64,000 bases of DNA from a virus, in the IMG/VR virus record IMGVR_UViG_3300030117_001894, positions 1 through 64,000 of that record. The stretch is one strand, 5' to 3'. A program made the translations under genes and the position numbers. This document shows positions 44,160 through 51,125 of the stretch, one piece after another. The notes under the pieces were generated by a model. The model was not told where the DNA came from, searched no databases, and saw nothing but the letters and a program-made list of their open reading frames with translations. Every line of letters starts with the position of its first letter. Positions within the stretch are counted from its first letter, which is position 1.

Positions 44160-44426
44160 CTACCTCCTAAATAGTGTGACTAAACTTTCCGTTGATATTC
44201 CCATAAAGTCGAGCTGTCTTATAATTCTTGCCTTACTTTCTTGAGATAGTTCTGCCCAACAATCTTCAGTTATCCAACTAATCACTTCTGATAGTCTATC
44301 TTCAGTGCTCATGTTTTCGAACATTTCTTTCTCTGCAATACAATCATTACAAGTTATAACTATGTGTGGGCTATCTCCATGTAGTGTGCAGCCACATGAG
44401 TCACATTCTAGTGTATTTGTATTCAT
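44160..44426 (-). CDS. 88-aa zinc-finger protein
   Basis: N-terminal zinc site CDSCGC (9-14) with CNDC (27-30), then a helical C-terminal region (LSEVISWITEDCWAELSQES). It overlaps the 78-aa gene by 4 bp. Possibly a small regulator that binds host machinery; unproven. Confidence 0.65.
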   Translation of the reverse strand: MNTNTLECDSCGCTLHGDSPHIVITCNDCIAEKEMFENMSTEDRLSEVISWITEDCWAELSQESKARIIRQLDFMGISTESLVTLFRR

Positions 44427-44659
44427 GCTTCTTTCCTCGTAAATAATGGTTTGGCGGCAACAAACTCGGTGTTCTCAATACCGTACTTCAATACGGTGTT
44501 AACAATCAAGTTCTGCTGTAATGCACACGCCATATGCATCAGTACAGCCTCTGATGGTATATGCTTATCGATGTAAGCGTTCAATTCTTCCGAACTTTCG
44601 TAAGTATGGAATAAATTCGACTCGTGAATCGAAAGTGGTTTCTTAGTTTGATCGGTCAT
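44423..44659 (-). CDS. 78-aa hypothetical early protein
   Basis: Starts MTDQTKKPLSIHESNLFHTY; helical. First gene of the P4 operon, with a short leader and AGGAGAAAG. Not recognised. Confidence 0.65.
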   Translation of the reverse strand: MTDQTKKPLSIHESNLFHTYESSEELNAYIDKHIPSEAVLMHMACALQQNLIVNTVLKYGIENTEFVAAKPLFTRKEA

Positions 44660-44691
44660 ATCTTTCTCCTATAATTTTTTAACCTATAAAT

Positions 44692-44721
44692 AGTATAAAG
44701 GGCATTTTAGCGAATTAAAGC
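44692..44721 (-). promoter_or_regulatory. Early promoter P4
   Basis: Minus strand CTGC-TTTAAT, 16-bp spacer, TATACT, two bases after the stop of the 74-aa gene. Leader to the 78-aa gene is about 25 nt with no hairpin. Confidence 0.75.
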
Positions 44722-44723
44722 AG

Positions 44724-44948
44724 TTAAGCAGAGTTTGGAAAAGGTTTCCAATAATCCGTTAAAACTGAATCTTTTGTTACGCAATCTAATTCTAAACAAG
44801 ATCCACACGGTTCACCATTTTTTAACGGTGTAGTGTTACTCACTGTTACAACTAAACATTCTTTGCAACGCTTTTTGTATTTATACTCTTTCGTCATAAT
44901 AATACTGCGTTCACAATCAGTCGAAAGTGGTTTAGTTTTATCATTCAT
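44724..44948 (-). CDS. 74-aa Cys-rich early protein
   Basis: CKEC and CGSC motifs (residues 28-31 and 48-51) plus two further cysteines suggest a zinc site. Starts MNDKTKPLSTDCERS with GGAG nine bases before; an internal MTKEYK could also start. It overlaps the 97-aa gene end. Confidence 0.6.
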   Translation of the reverse strand: MNDKTKPLSTDCERSIIMTKEYKYKKRCKECLVVTVSNTTPLKNGEPCGSCLELDCVTKDSVLTDYWKPFPNSA

Positions 44949-45234
44949 AGATCAAATCTCCTATTTTAGTTCTAATATCCTGTTCATATTCTTCACTATC
45001 AACAGGATGGTCACTCTTTATAAGGTGAATATTAAAATCGATCATAGGTAGTTTTATCTCGTTAACTATTTCTTCCCACTCAGCAAACTCTTTAAATGCT
45101 TCTGCTTTAGTGTTCACGTGAGGTTCGTCTATCTTTCCATAGACTGGCTCATCGGGATAACCTCTATGCCATCTGTAGTCCTCAGCATTCGCTGATCTAC
45201 CGTGTTTTCGTTTACTCTTTATAAAATAAATCAT
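44941..45234 (-). CDS. 97-aa hypothetical early protein
   Basis: ATG at 45234 chosen: GGAG lies seven bases before it, whereas the frame two codons longer would use TTG. Starts MIYFIKSKRKHGRSANAEDY; acidic C-terminus. First gene of the P5 operon. Not recognised. Confidence 0.65.
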   Translation of the reverse strand: MIYFIKSKRKHGRSANAEDYRWHRGYPDEPVYGKIDEPHVNTKAEAFKEFAEWEEIVNEIKLPMIDFNIHLIKSDHPVDSEEYEQDIRTKIGDLIYE

Positions 45235-45266
45235 AATCAATCTCCATATAATTTTTACCTATATAT

Positions 45267-45296
45267 AGTATAAAGCCGAGTATAGCGAATAAAAGC
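45267..45296 (-). promoter_or_regulatory. Early promoter P5
   Basis: Minus strand CTGC-TTTTAT, 16-bp spacer, TATACT, ten bases after the 145-aa gene stop. Short leader without hairpin. Confidence 0.75.
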
Positions 45297-45305
45297 AGCC
45301 CTGCA

Positions 45306-45743
45306 CTACCACCAGCACAACATTACCGCACCACGCTCACTCGCACAGCGTAATAATAATTCCAAGTCTTGGACTTCTTGATAACTATATTCATACGGTG
45401 AGGCATGATGTGTTTGATAAATAATCGTATCGGGTTCTAAAGTCAGTTCTTCTTCTCGAGCGTCCCATTCAATAGAGTGAAGTAGGTCAGCTAGGGCTTG
45501 AGCTTGTTCTTTTAACTCTTGAGCTGTAATATGAGCGTTTTCGCCTTCGATATGCCAAATACAATCTTCTTGCATCAACTCATCCATTAAAGGCTCGTAG
45601 AACTTACCTCGAAACGATCCGTCGGCACCAAAATTACTAAACATCCCACCGCATAAATTAATATCTTTTATACGTGGATCGTCTTCGTGCGTAAAATCTT
45701 TTCCACGGTCATTACCGTGTACAACATAACAATCTAATCCCAT
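45306..45743 (-). CDS. 145-aa hypothetical early protein
   Basis: Starts MGLDCYVVHGNDRGKDFTHE, includes GGMFSNFGADGSFRGKFYEP and ends ERGAVMLCWW. Proteins with the MGLD(C/A)Y start and a similar C-terminal Trp pair are seen in other phages; function unknown. GGAGGAA before the ATG. Confidence 0.65.
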   Translation of the reverse strand: MGLDCYVVHGNDRGKDFTHEDDPRIKDINLCGGMFSNFGADGSFRGKFYEPLMDELMQEDCIWHIEGENAHITAQELKEQAQALADLLHSIEWDAREEELTLEPDTIIYQTHHASPYEYSYQEVQDLELLLRCASERGAVMLCWW

Positions 45744-45745
45744 AA

Positions 45746-45922
45746 TTATTCCTCCGTTGGATCTTTGTATTCTAAGTTATCTATTTCATCCCAAACTTTT
45801 TGAATCAGATCATGTATTTTATTTCCATCTTCTGAATCAAAAACATCCTCTGGGATTGCATAATCAAGTTTAATCATTGCCTTTCGTAAAGGCGATACTA
45901 TTTTTTCTACTCCATCAGTCAT
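45746..45922 (-). CDS. 58-aa hypothetical early protein
   Basis: Reads MTDGVEKIVSPLRKAMIKLD and is mostly helical and acidic. It overlaps the upstream stop by one base (TGATG) and leads into the 145-aa gene, so all belong to the P6 operon. Not recognised. Confidence 0.6.
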   Translation of the reverse strand: MTDGVEKIVSPLRKAMIKLDYAIPEDVFDSEDGNKIHDLIQKVWDEIDNLEYKDPTEE

Positions 45923-46314
45923 CAGTTCATCTCCTTTTTATCAGGTATTGGTATAAATTGCATAAAAGGTTCTTCGACATGATCCTCAGGCATCCACTCG
46001 ATAGTTGCTATATAACTATCCCAGAAAGCTTCCTGAAATGGAAGACTAGTAGTCGCACCATCTTCATCATAACCAACAACTATGGCTCGATTTGCTAATG
46101 GTTGATGAAACTGCGATAATTTGAAATATCGCATATCGTTTTTAAGTAATGCTTCATCGTCAACTATCACCATCGTATTATCACTTAATGTAACAATATC
46201 AATAGGTCCTTCAAGTTGCATAAATTTCTTAGCGTCGGCTAGAGTAGAGTCTTCTCGCAACTCTACTCTTGAAGTACTCAGCTCGAACGGGTCTATAAGT
46301 AGTCCGTGTATCAT
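45922..46314 (-). CDS. DUF3846-like protein
   Basis: 130 aa. Middle segment NTMVIVDDEALLKNDMRYFK followed by NRAIVVGYDEDGATTSL resembles DUF3846 phage proteins of unknown function. Its ATG overlaps the upstream stop (ATGA). Confidence 0.6.
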   Translation of the reverse strand: MIHGLLIDPFELSTSRVELREDSTLADAKKFMQLEGPIDIVTLSDNTMVIVDDEALLKNDMRYFKLSQFHQPLANRAIVVGYDEDGATTSLPFQEAFWDSYIATIEWMPEDHVEEPFMQFIPIPDKKEMN

Positions 46315-46643
46315 TGTGCGTACACATCCACGTCAGCTCGGAAATCTGTATTTCTAATTTCCGCTGAGACAATTTCTTCGATACCTTCTTCAGTCCACAT
46401 AGCACCCTCTACTACATCGATACGAGCAGTTAATTCGGATAATACATTAAGAACTTTTTGCTCGGCTTCTTTCGATAAGTCAGCAGGATCGATTATTCGA
46501 GGCTGTAAGCTATCTAAGACATCAGTAATCTCGTGTAATGATCTTATCAAATCTGAATTAAAGTCGTTTGCATAAGACTGTTCTAAAAGACTGACGTTAG
46601 TTTTAAGGTCAGCCACCTGTTTTTGGATTTTTTCTATATCCAT
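46311..46643 (-). CDS. 110-aa coiled-coil early protein
   Basis: Almost entirely helical (KIQKQVADLKTNVSLLEQSY, EAEQKVLNVLSELTARIDVV). First gene of the P6 operon, with hairpin leader and AGAAAGGAGAAA. Function unknown. Confidence 0.65.
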   Translation of the reverse strand: MDIEKIQKQVADLKTNVSLLEQSYANDFNSDLIRSLHEITDVLDSLQPRIIDPADLSKEAEQKVLNVLSELTARIDVVEGAMWTEEGIEEIVSAEIRNTDFRADVDVYAQ

Positions 46644-46694
46644 ATCTTTCTCCTTTCTAGTTAGTGTTATTAAACCTATTTAATAACTAATACC

Positions 46695-46724
46695 ATTATG
46701 CCTAAGAGTACCGCGAAGTAAAGC
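46695..46724 (-). promoter_or_regulatory. Early promoter P6
   Basis: Minus strand CTGC-TTTACT, 16-bp spacer, CATAAT. Leader has a 9-bp hairpin GTTATTAAA/TTTAATAAC (46666-46687) before the ribosome site of the 110-aa gene. Confidence 0.75.
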
Positions 46725-46741
46725 AGTACTAGAGAACAAGA

Positions 46742-47062
46742 CTATACTTGACGATGATTTAAATCTTCGTCTTTTTTCCATAATCCATTTTCTAATTTAC
46801 CTGTTCGTTTAGATATCTCTTTGTAAGCCGCTATCATGCACTCCTCGAGCGTTAAACCTTTTTGTTCAGCTAAAACGATCAAACAAACAACACAATCCCC
46901 TATCCCGTCTTTTAATCCAGGTGCATCATCGTAGGCGAGGGCTCGAGCTGTCTCACCGACTTCTTCTACAAGTTTCAACATTTGTTTTTCAGGTTGTATA
47001 TCGGGACCATAAAGTAGACCACGTACTTCCGCCCAATCAACGATATCATCAATTACTTTCAT
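46742..47062 (-). CDS. MazG-like nucleotide pyrophosphohydrolase
   Basis: 106 aa from MKVIDDIVDW, chosen because AGGAGAG lies directly upstream; the longer frame overlaps the lipoprotein gene. MazG hallmarks: KLVEEVGETARALA (EExxE) and DGIGDCVVCLIVLAEQ (DxxxD). Such enzymes hydrolyse NTPs or modified dNTPs; in phages they are often linked with nucleotide-pool control. In this genome it could clear unwanted dTTP-type nucleotides, but specificity cannot be read. Confidence 0.8.
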   Translation of the reverse strand: MKVIDDIVDWAEVRGLLYGPDIQPEKQMLKLVEEVGETARALAYDDAPGLKDGIGDCVVCLIVLAEQKGLTLEECMIAAYKEISKRTGKLENGLWKKDEDLNHRQV

Positions 47063-47267
47063 CTCTCTCCTTTTTAGTTTCCATACACCAATGCCAAGCA
47101 TCATTTTCCATATACATAAATGCTCGACATTCTTCCAACCTTTTTTCCCATTCATTTAAGTTATCTTTCTCATTTAGATTTGTATCTGTAATTGTTGTTG
47201 AGCAACCAATCAAACCAACTGCTACCAGAATTAACCATATAAATTTGTCCTTAAATATTTCAATCAT
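47049..47267 (-). CDS. Small lipoprotein A
   Basis: 72 aa. Signal sequence FIWLILVAVG with lipobox LIGC at Cys22. The mature part has WEKRLEECRAFMYMENDAWH, then WCMETKKERDES, matching lipoprotein B at 49254-49466 (WRKQFEECR...WSKCMER). An early lipoprotein may block superinfection or act at the envelope; this is inference. Confidence 0.7.
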   Translation of the reverse strand: MIEIFKDKFIWLILVAVGLIGCSTTITDTNLNEKDNLNEWEKRLEECRAFMYMENDAWHWCMETKKERDESN

Positions 47268-47478
47268 ATTTCTCTTCGTTTTCCTCTAATTTATTTAATT
47301 CCGTCCAAGCTATAAGATTAAATTCAGTAAAAACAGGGTCTTTAAAATTAAACTTTTGTAATCTTTCTAAACAATCTTCTGCTTTATTTTTATTGTTGAA
47401 TATTTTAGTTCTAGTATTTTCATGCAATTCTGGTGTGTAGTACGCTCTCGCCATACCAAATTTAACTTCATATTTCAT
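47260..47478 (-). CDS. 72-aa hypothetical early protein
   Basis: Starts MKYEVKFGMARAYYTPELHE; includes KAEDCLERLQKFNFKDPVFT. It overlaps genes at both ends. Not recognised. Confidence 0.6.
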   Translation of the reverse strand: MKYEVKFGMARAYYTPELHENTRTKIFNNKNKAEDCLERLQKFNFKDPVFTEFNLIAWTELNKLEENEEKYD

Positions 47479-47725
47479 CTTCGTTTTCCTTAGATAAATC
47501 CCATAGTTCAGGATGCGGTCTAGGTGGTAGAGTTAAATCAAAAGATATTTGTTTTTTGTTTATTAGCCTGCGTAGAGCCTCATGAACGTGAAACATTTCT
47601 ATACGTCCGTTTTCGCCCTCTGGCATCTTAAATGCTATTTTAATGGTAGCAATCGGATAATCTTGTGATTCGTCCGTATGTGAGATTCTATAGCCTACAG
47701 CACCCATCATATTAAAATCACTCAT
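47468..47725 (-). CDS. 85-aa hypothetical early protein
   Basis: Contains ATIKIAFKMPEGENGRIEMF and HEALRRLINKKQISFDLTLP, mixed alpha/beta. It overlaps its neighbours by 4-11 bp. Not recognised. Confidence 0.6.
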   Translation of the reverse strand: MSDFNMMGAVGYRISHTDESQDYPIATIKIAFKMPEGENGRIEMFHVHEALRRLINKKQISFDLTLPPRPHPELWDLSKENEDEI

Positions 47726-47922
47726 AATTCACCTCTGTTATATGATTCCTGGATAACTACATCTTTTTTGCGTTTATCCTCGTAAGTTTTAACAATCTTT
47801 CCACAGGGATAAGTTAAGAGCCAGTAGTCTTTGCTAAAATCTTTGCTCATGCTGGGGATGTTTTTCCTTTCAGTAGTTAATAAGAGTTTCGCTCTTTCTA
47901 TCATTTCTTTATGTTGTGTCAT
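47722..47922 (-). CDS. 66-aa hypothetical early protein
   Basis: Starts MTQHKEMIERAKLLLTTERK after AGGAGGACTT. The same site-plus-start (GGAGGACTTATGACACAA) recurs at the next gene, 47931-48125. Not recognised. Confidence 0.6.
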   Translation of the reverse strand: MTQHKEMIERAKLLLTTERKNIPSMSKDFSKDYWLLTYPCGKIVKTYEDKRKKDVVIQESYNRGEL

Positions 47923-47930
47923 AAGTCCTC

Positions 47931-48125
47931 CTAAAAATAAACAATTTCTACAATATTTGTTTCAAAACAATCAGCATCTTCTTCACTACTGCCTTCTTCT
48001 ACTCTAATCTCGTTATGCCTTTTAAGCCAAGCGTCAAAGTTATTTGTTATGCCTTCAAAATACCGCTGACCCTCTTCTTGATCAACATAATGTATTACAT
48101 ATAATGTTTCTTTATCTTGTGTCAT
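47931..48125 (-). CDS. 64-aa hypothetical early protein
   Basis: Starts MTQDKETLYVIHYVDQEEGQ; a small alpha/beta protein with NFDAWLKRHNEIRVEEGSSE. It uses the duplicated initiation cassette noted for the previous gene. Not recognised. Confidence 0.6.
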   Translation of the reverse strand: MTQDKETLYVIHYVDQEEGQRYFEGITNNFDAWLKRHNEIRVEEGSSEEDADCFETNIVEIVYF

Positions 48126-48370
48126 AAGTCCTCCTTATAATCGAAACCTTCCAACATAGCATCCACTATTTTGTCATAATCGATAACGTCATCGGCTTCT
48201 AATGTATCAAATAATAATCCAATAGAACGTTGTAGTCTATTACGATCCATACGTGCTAAATATTCTTCAGACGTTTGATCAGCAATATAAGGTTCTAAAG
48301 CTATGGCGATCGTCGCAACAGCTCGTTCTACAGGATTTAAATCAAACTTTCGTTTAGCTTTTCGTGGCAT
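48122..48370 (-). CDS. 82-aa hypothetical early protein
   Basis: Basic start (PRKAKRKFDLNPVERAVATI) and acidic helical C-terminus. It overlaps neighbours on both sides. Not recognised. Confidence 0.6.
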   Translation of the reverse strand: MPRKAKRKFDLNPVERAVATIAIALEPYIADQTSEEYLARMDRNRLQRSIGLLFDTLEADDVIDYDKIVDAMLEGFDYKEDL

Positions 48371-48608
48371 CTTCGTTTTCTTTCTTCAAACGATTAATCA
48401 TCGTATTGAAAATATCGTTAACAACAACAGGTTCTTCTGTTTTGACCACGTTGGCTTCAACTTCTAGCTTTTTAAGGCGTTGAATTAACATTTTATTCAC
48501 ATCGAGTTGATTATTCATAAACTCTTGTGTTGAGCGTTGCGTTTTTACTAATAAATCGAGACTTTGTGTAATTGTATCGATCATTTGCATCATTTCATTC
48601 TTTTCCAT
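48354..48608 (-). CDS. 84-aa coiled-coil early protein
   Basis: Helical heptads (MMQMIDTITQSLDLLVKTQR). First clear gene after the long P7 leader, with AGAAAGGAGAAAT before the ATG. Function unknown. Confidence 0.65.
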   Translation of the reverse strand: MEKNEMMQMIDTITQSLDLLVKTQRSTQEFMNNQLDVNKMLIQRLKKLEVEANVVKTEEPVVVNDIFNTMINRLKKENEDATKS

Positions 48609-49048
48609 CTATTTCTCCTTTCTTATTAATAAACTGTAAAAAGTGTGGCTTATCAGTCTCGGTATGCAAGTGTTTTAACTGACTAACTTAGCTTCTCCCT
48701 TATTCAACCCCGAATTTAATCTAGGTATTGGCTGATCAAACCAACCTTTGAAAAGTACCACGTTGAAGGTCTAGTAGTTTTGAGTCACTTCTCGGGATAA
48801 CCTTCTCGCACCCGATGGCTGACTGTAAAAAAGTGTGGTGACGAGAGGATCTCGGTTTCCGCATATACCTCCGTTCATCCTAACCGACTCGAAAGTACAG
48901 GCTTTTACAAGGATCGGGACATCACCACGGTTTTGTGCCAGAGAGTCAAGCGGTCTAACTAAAAAACCCCGCTTGGTATCATTATTTAATGGAGTAGTCA
49001 TATGAAACTCTCTGGGCTTATCAAACTTGTTCTAATAAACATAACTAT
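48609..49048 (-). ncRNA. Structured, probably noncoding P7 leader or RNA
   Basis: 440 bp with less A/T than its surroundings and no well-supported gene. It contains a perfect 9-bp stem CCAGAGAGT/ACTCTCTGG (48938-48946 with 49007-49015) enclosing CAAGCGG/CCGCTTG (48947-48953 with 48969-48975), then GTGGTGA/TCACCAC closing about 90 nt, and two copies of CTGTAAAAA(A)GTGTGG (48634-48648, 48823-48838), which read CCACAC-T5/T6-ACAG on the transcribed strand. It follows promoter P7. A 76-codon frame (48771-49001) has only a weak site and atypical composition. Confidence 0.5.
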
Positions 49049-49080
49049 ATTATAAAGTACCAAAATTAGCAAAGTAAAGC
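49049..49080 (-). promoter_or_regulatory. Early promoter P7
   Basis: Minus strand GTGC-TTTACT, 18-bp spacer, TATAAT, starting one base after the 63-aa gene stop. The next likely coding start (48608) is about 430 nt away, unlike all other promoters of this class. Confidence 0.8.
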
Positions 49081-49081
49081 A

Positions 49082-49273
49082 CTATTTCACCTCTTTGATT
49101 CGTGCCATTGCTTTAGTTCTCCGATATATCGCACGACCACATTTTGGATCTAAAAAGATTGTAGGTGATAGAGTACCAAACCTATCTTTAGTTTGTACGT
49201 GTCGAGTTTCTCGCCAATCGACATCACCTTTTTCTAACACTTTGCGTAATAACTTAGCTTTCTTTAAGTTCAT
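49082..49273 (-). CDS. 63-aa basic early protein
   Basis: Start at MNLKKAKLLRKVLEKGDVDW, ten bases after GGAG; the frame upstream overlaps the lipoprotein gene. Contains TRHVQTKDRFGTLSPTIFLD and a Lys/Arg-rich end. Not recognised. Confidence 0.6.
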   Translation of the reverse strand: MNLKKAKLLRKVLEKGDVDWRETRHVQTKDRFGTLSPTIFLDPKCGRAIYRRTKAMARIKEVK

Positions 49274-49466
49274 AATCCCGCTCCATACATTTTGACCATT
49301 CGTCACGTTTAACTTCTTCAGGATAGGCTGTATACAACTTATCCCGACATTCTTCAAACTGTTTACGCCAAACCGCAGGGTCGTATTTATCGTTCCATTC
49401 TTTAGTTTCTGGAACGTATGTTGCACATCCTGTAATTATAAACGCTGTTAATAATCGATAAATCAT
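49254..49466 (-). CDS. Small lipoprotein B
   Basis: 70 aa. A short signal MIYRLLTAFIITGC with lipobox ITGC (Cys14). The mature part (WRKQFEECRDKLY, DEWSKCMERDYELKES) parallels lipoprotein A at 47049-47267, including the two cysteine positions. The pair are likely paralogues. Envelope function, perhaps exclusion of other phages, is inferred. Confidence 0.65.
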   Translation of the reverse strand: MIYRLLTAFIITGCATYVPETKEWNDKYDPAVWRKQFEECRDKLYTAYPEEVKRDEWSKCMERDYELKES

Positions 49467-49780
49467 AATTCGTCTGACATTATATTGTCAGGTAAATCTA
49501 CATGTGGTAGCTTGTTATAATCTTCGTATTCCATATCTAAAAAGAACCTTTCATTCTGTTCTGGATTAGGTCCTGGAATTACAAACATAGCTCTAACTTC
49601 TATATCGTTATGGTCGAGCGTGTAAGTAATTGGTAATTTGACTTTTTCTAAATCGTAGCCTAAGTCTAATAAAACTTCGTTAATCATCCCCACATCAGGA
49701 TATCTGTTTTTGTTGGAGTCTTCGGCTTTTTGTGTAAGATTTTCTAATATCTCAATGGTTGCATATTTAACTTGTGCCAT
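49463..49780 (-). CDS. 105-aa hypothetical early protein
   Basis: Starts MAQVKYATIEILENLTQKAE after GAGGAAAAAG; acidic, with PITYTLDHNDIEVRAMFVIP and GPNPEQNERFFLD. Its first 15 bases lie inside the end of the previous gene. Not recognised. Confidence 0.65.
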   Translation of the reverse strand: MAQVKYATIEILENLTQKAEDSNKNRYPDVGMINEVLLDLGYDLEKVKLPITYTLDHNDIEVRAMFVIPGPNPEQNERFFLDMEYEDYNKLPHVDLPDNIMSDEL

Positions 49781-49946
49781 CTTTTTCCTCTAAACATCTT
49801 TCTTTTAATTCTTCATAGGTATCAAAAGCATTATGATTTTCTGTAAAATCATTTACCCAATCTATCAATCCCTCCCTAGTTATTATTTGGAAACTTTCAT
49901 TAGTGCTATGATTAAAGAAATGTATTGGTTTAAAATCAGCTTTCAT
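49767..49946 (-). CDS. 59-aa hypothetical early protein
   Basis: Reads MKADFKPIHFFNHSTNESFQ and ends LEEKDGTS. The end overlaps the MAQV start of the 105-aa gene, and the same EEKDGTS/MAQV junction occurs at 50118-50131. Not recognised. Confidence 0.6.
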   Translation of the reverse strand: MKADFKPIHFFNHSTNESFQIITREGLIDWVNDFTENHNAFDTYEELKERCLEEKDGTS

Positions 49947-49957
49947 CTTCGTTCTCC

Positions 49958-50131
49958 TTAACAGTAAGTTATATTTTCAGCATCAAAATAAATTTGGTCT
50001 GCATCAATAGGAACATTAAAACTTTTGCAAACACTTTGCCAAGCTTCAAGGCTATCAAAATCATCTAAATACAAAGCTGTTTTATTCTTTGCATCTAATT
50101 CTGCGTTCTTGCATTCTCTAACTTGTGCCAT
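49958..50131 (-). CDS. 57-aa hypothetical early protein
   Basis: Starts MAQVRECKNAELDAKNKTAL after GAGGAAAAAG; contains LYLDDFDSLEAWQSVCKSFN. It overlaps the end of the 67-aa gene. Not recognised. Confidence 0.6.
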   Translation of the reverse strand: MAQVRECKNAELDAKNKTALYLDDFDSLEAWQSVCKSFNVPIDADQIYFDAENITYC

Positions 50132-50321
50132 CTTTTTCCTCTATAAGATTATCGATCGCTTCATACATAACATTATGTACTGCTTTTTCAAAAAGCTCGT
50201 GATCTTCATTATTAATTTGAATAAACGGATCTCTTAACATTGCGTGTATAACATGACGTGCTAAAACTGCCACGTTGGTTTTACACGTTAATCCGCTTTT
50301 CTTAGTTATTTCTATATCCAT
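50118..50321 (-). CDS. 67-aa hypothetical early protein
   Basis: Helical, with ARHVIHAMLRDPFIQINNED and a C-terminal IEEKDGTS identical to that of the 59-aa protein. The first 20 residues (MDIEITKKSGLTCKTNVAVL) are mixed. Not recognised. Confidence 0.6.
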   Translation of the reverse strand: MDIEITKKSGLTCKTNVAVLARHVIHAMLRDPFIQINNEDHELFEKAVHNVMYEAIDNLIEEKDGTS

Positions 50322-50332
50322 AATTTTCCCCT

Positions 50333-50369
50333 AAAAAATAAGTGCACAACGATCATCGCTGTGCACTTA
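50333..50369 (-). terminator. Strong terminator after the 124-aa gene
   Basis: Minus strand: TAAGTGCACA, 11-nt loop, TGTGCACTTA, then TTTTTT. Ten-pair perfect stem six bases after the stop at 50375, ending a single-gene P8 transcript. Confidence 0.92.
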
Positions 50370-50374
50370 ACAGA

Positions 50375-50746
50375 TTATACCTTTGCAAAGTAGTTTTCTG
50401 CAACAAGTCTTTTAGCATAAAATCTAAAAATCCTGAGTGGATCTTGACCTGTAGTCAGATTACCTTTCTTCACTGCAAGAGCTACTAGATCTTGTGCGGT
50501 AAAACTAGCAGAGTCTAATTCACTCTTTTTAGCTTCACTAGCAGTTAAAATCAAGGCTCTCATCTGCGGAGTAAAACCTTTGGCTTCAGGAACTTCACCT
50601 ATGAACTTATATAAAGTTCTAGATGCTCCTTTGCCTGTTGAACTAGGCTTAGGAACTGCTGTTACTTTAGCTTTGCTCAAAGGTTTCGTTGCTGCTTTCG
50701 CAGGAACTCTCTTTGCAGAAGTGGGTGTAGATGTTGCTGTTTGCAT
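50375..50746 (-). CDS. Basic winged-helix-like protein, 123 aa
   Basis: Start at MQTATSTPTSAKRVP with AGAAAGGAGAAAG directly upstream. The N-terminal 50 residues are Ala/Lys/Pro-rich like histone H1 tails. The C-terminal part (TPQMRALILTASEAKKSELD, TAQDLVALAVKKGNLTTGQD, PLRIFRFYAKRLVAENYF) matches the 97-aa protein at 39888-40181. Own promoter, hairpin leader and terminator suggest abundant early expression. Likely DNA-binding or nucleoid-like. Confidence 0.7.
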   Translation of the reverse strand: MQTATSTPTSAKRVPAKAATKPLSKAKVTAVPKPSSTGKGASRTLYKFIGEVPEAKGFTPQMRALILTASEAKKSELDSASFTAQDLVALAVKKGNLTTGQDPLRIFRFYAKRLVAENYFAKV

Positions 50747-50803
50747 ATCTTTCTCCTTTCTTATGGTTAACAAATTCTAACTTGTGTTAGAACAACTATT
50801 AAT

Positions 50804-50834
50804 AGTATGCCTACGAAATACGTGAAAGTAAAGC
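50804..50834 (-). promoter_or_regulatory. Early promoter P8
   Basis: Minus strand GTGC-TTTACT, 17-bp spacer, CATACT. Leader has a 7-bp hairpin TTCTAAC/GTTAGAA (50775-50792) before AGAAAGGAGAAAG. Confidence 0.78.
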
Positions 50835-50864
50835 ACTATAACGAGTACCTCATAGGCAGACTGT

Positions 50865-51125
50865 TTACAAGCTACGCCAAATACGGACGCCTGAGATTTC
50901 GTTTTCTAAACGATATCTAATAACAAACTTCCATTCGGGTTCTTGTTTTTTGCCAAAGCCTCGACTGGCTTGGGCTAAACGGTTTTTCATTCGCTGTGCA
51001 TTATCATCTGCTTTAAGTGGAAAGAAGATAGAGTCACCTACTTTCATCTTAGCAAACGGATAACTTGTTTGCGAACGTTGATCCTCAGGTAAAGGTATAC
51101 CTGATTCGATTATTGGTTCTTGCAT
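50865..51125 (-). CDS. 86-aa hypothetical phage protein
   Basis: SYPFAKMKVGDSIFFPLKAD followed by RMKNRLAQASRGFGKKQEPE and a C-terminal SGVRIWRSL. Small phage proteins with this kind of VGDSxFxP and VRxWR ending are common; function unknown. It overlaps the next gene by one base. Confidence 0.7.
   Translation of the reverse strand: MQEPIIESGIPLPEDQRSQTSYPFAKMKVGDSIFFPLKADDNAQRMKNRLAQASRGFGKKQEPEWKFVIRYRLENEISGVRIWRSL

Noticed and set aside
48771-49001. 76-codon minus-strand frame in the P7 leader
   Set aside because: Weak ribosome site, residue composition rich in Arg/Cys/Gly unlike its neighbours, and overlap with strong RNA stems. Kept as part of the noncoding candidate, though small-protein coding cannot be excluded.
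48609-49080. tRNA or tmRNA genes
   Set aside because: No T-loop plus acceptor-stem arrangement could be built on either strand here, and none was found elsewhere in the window.
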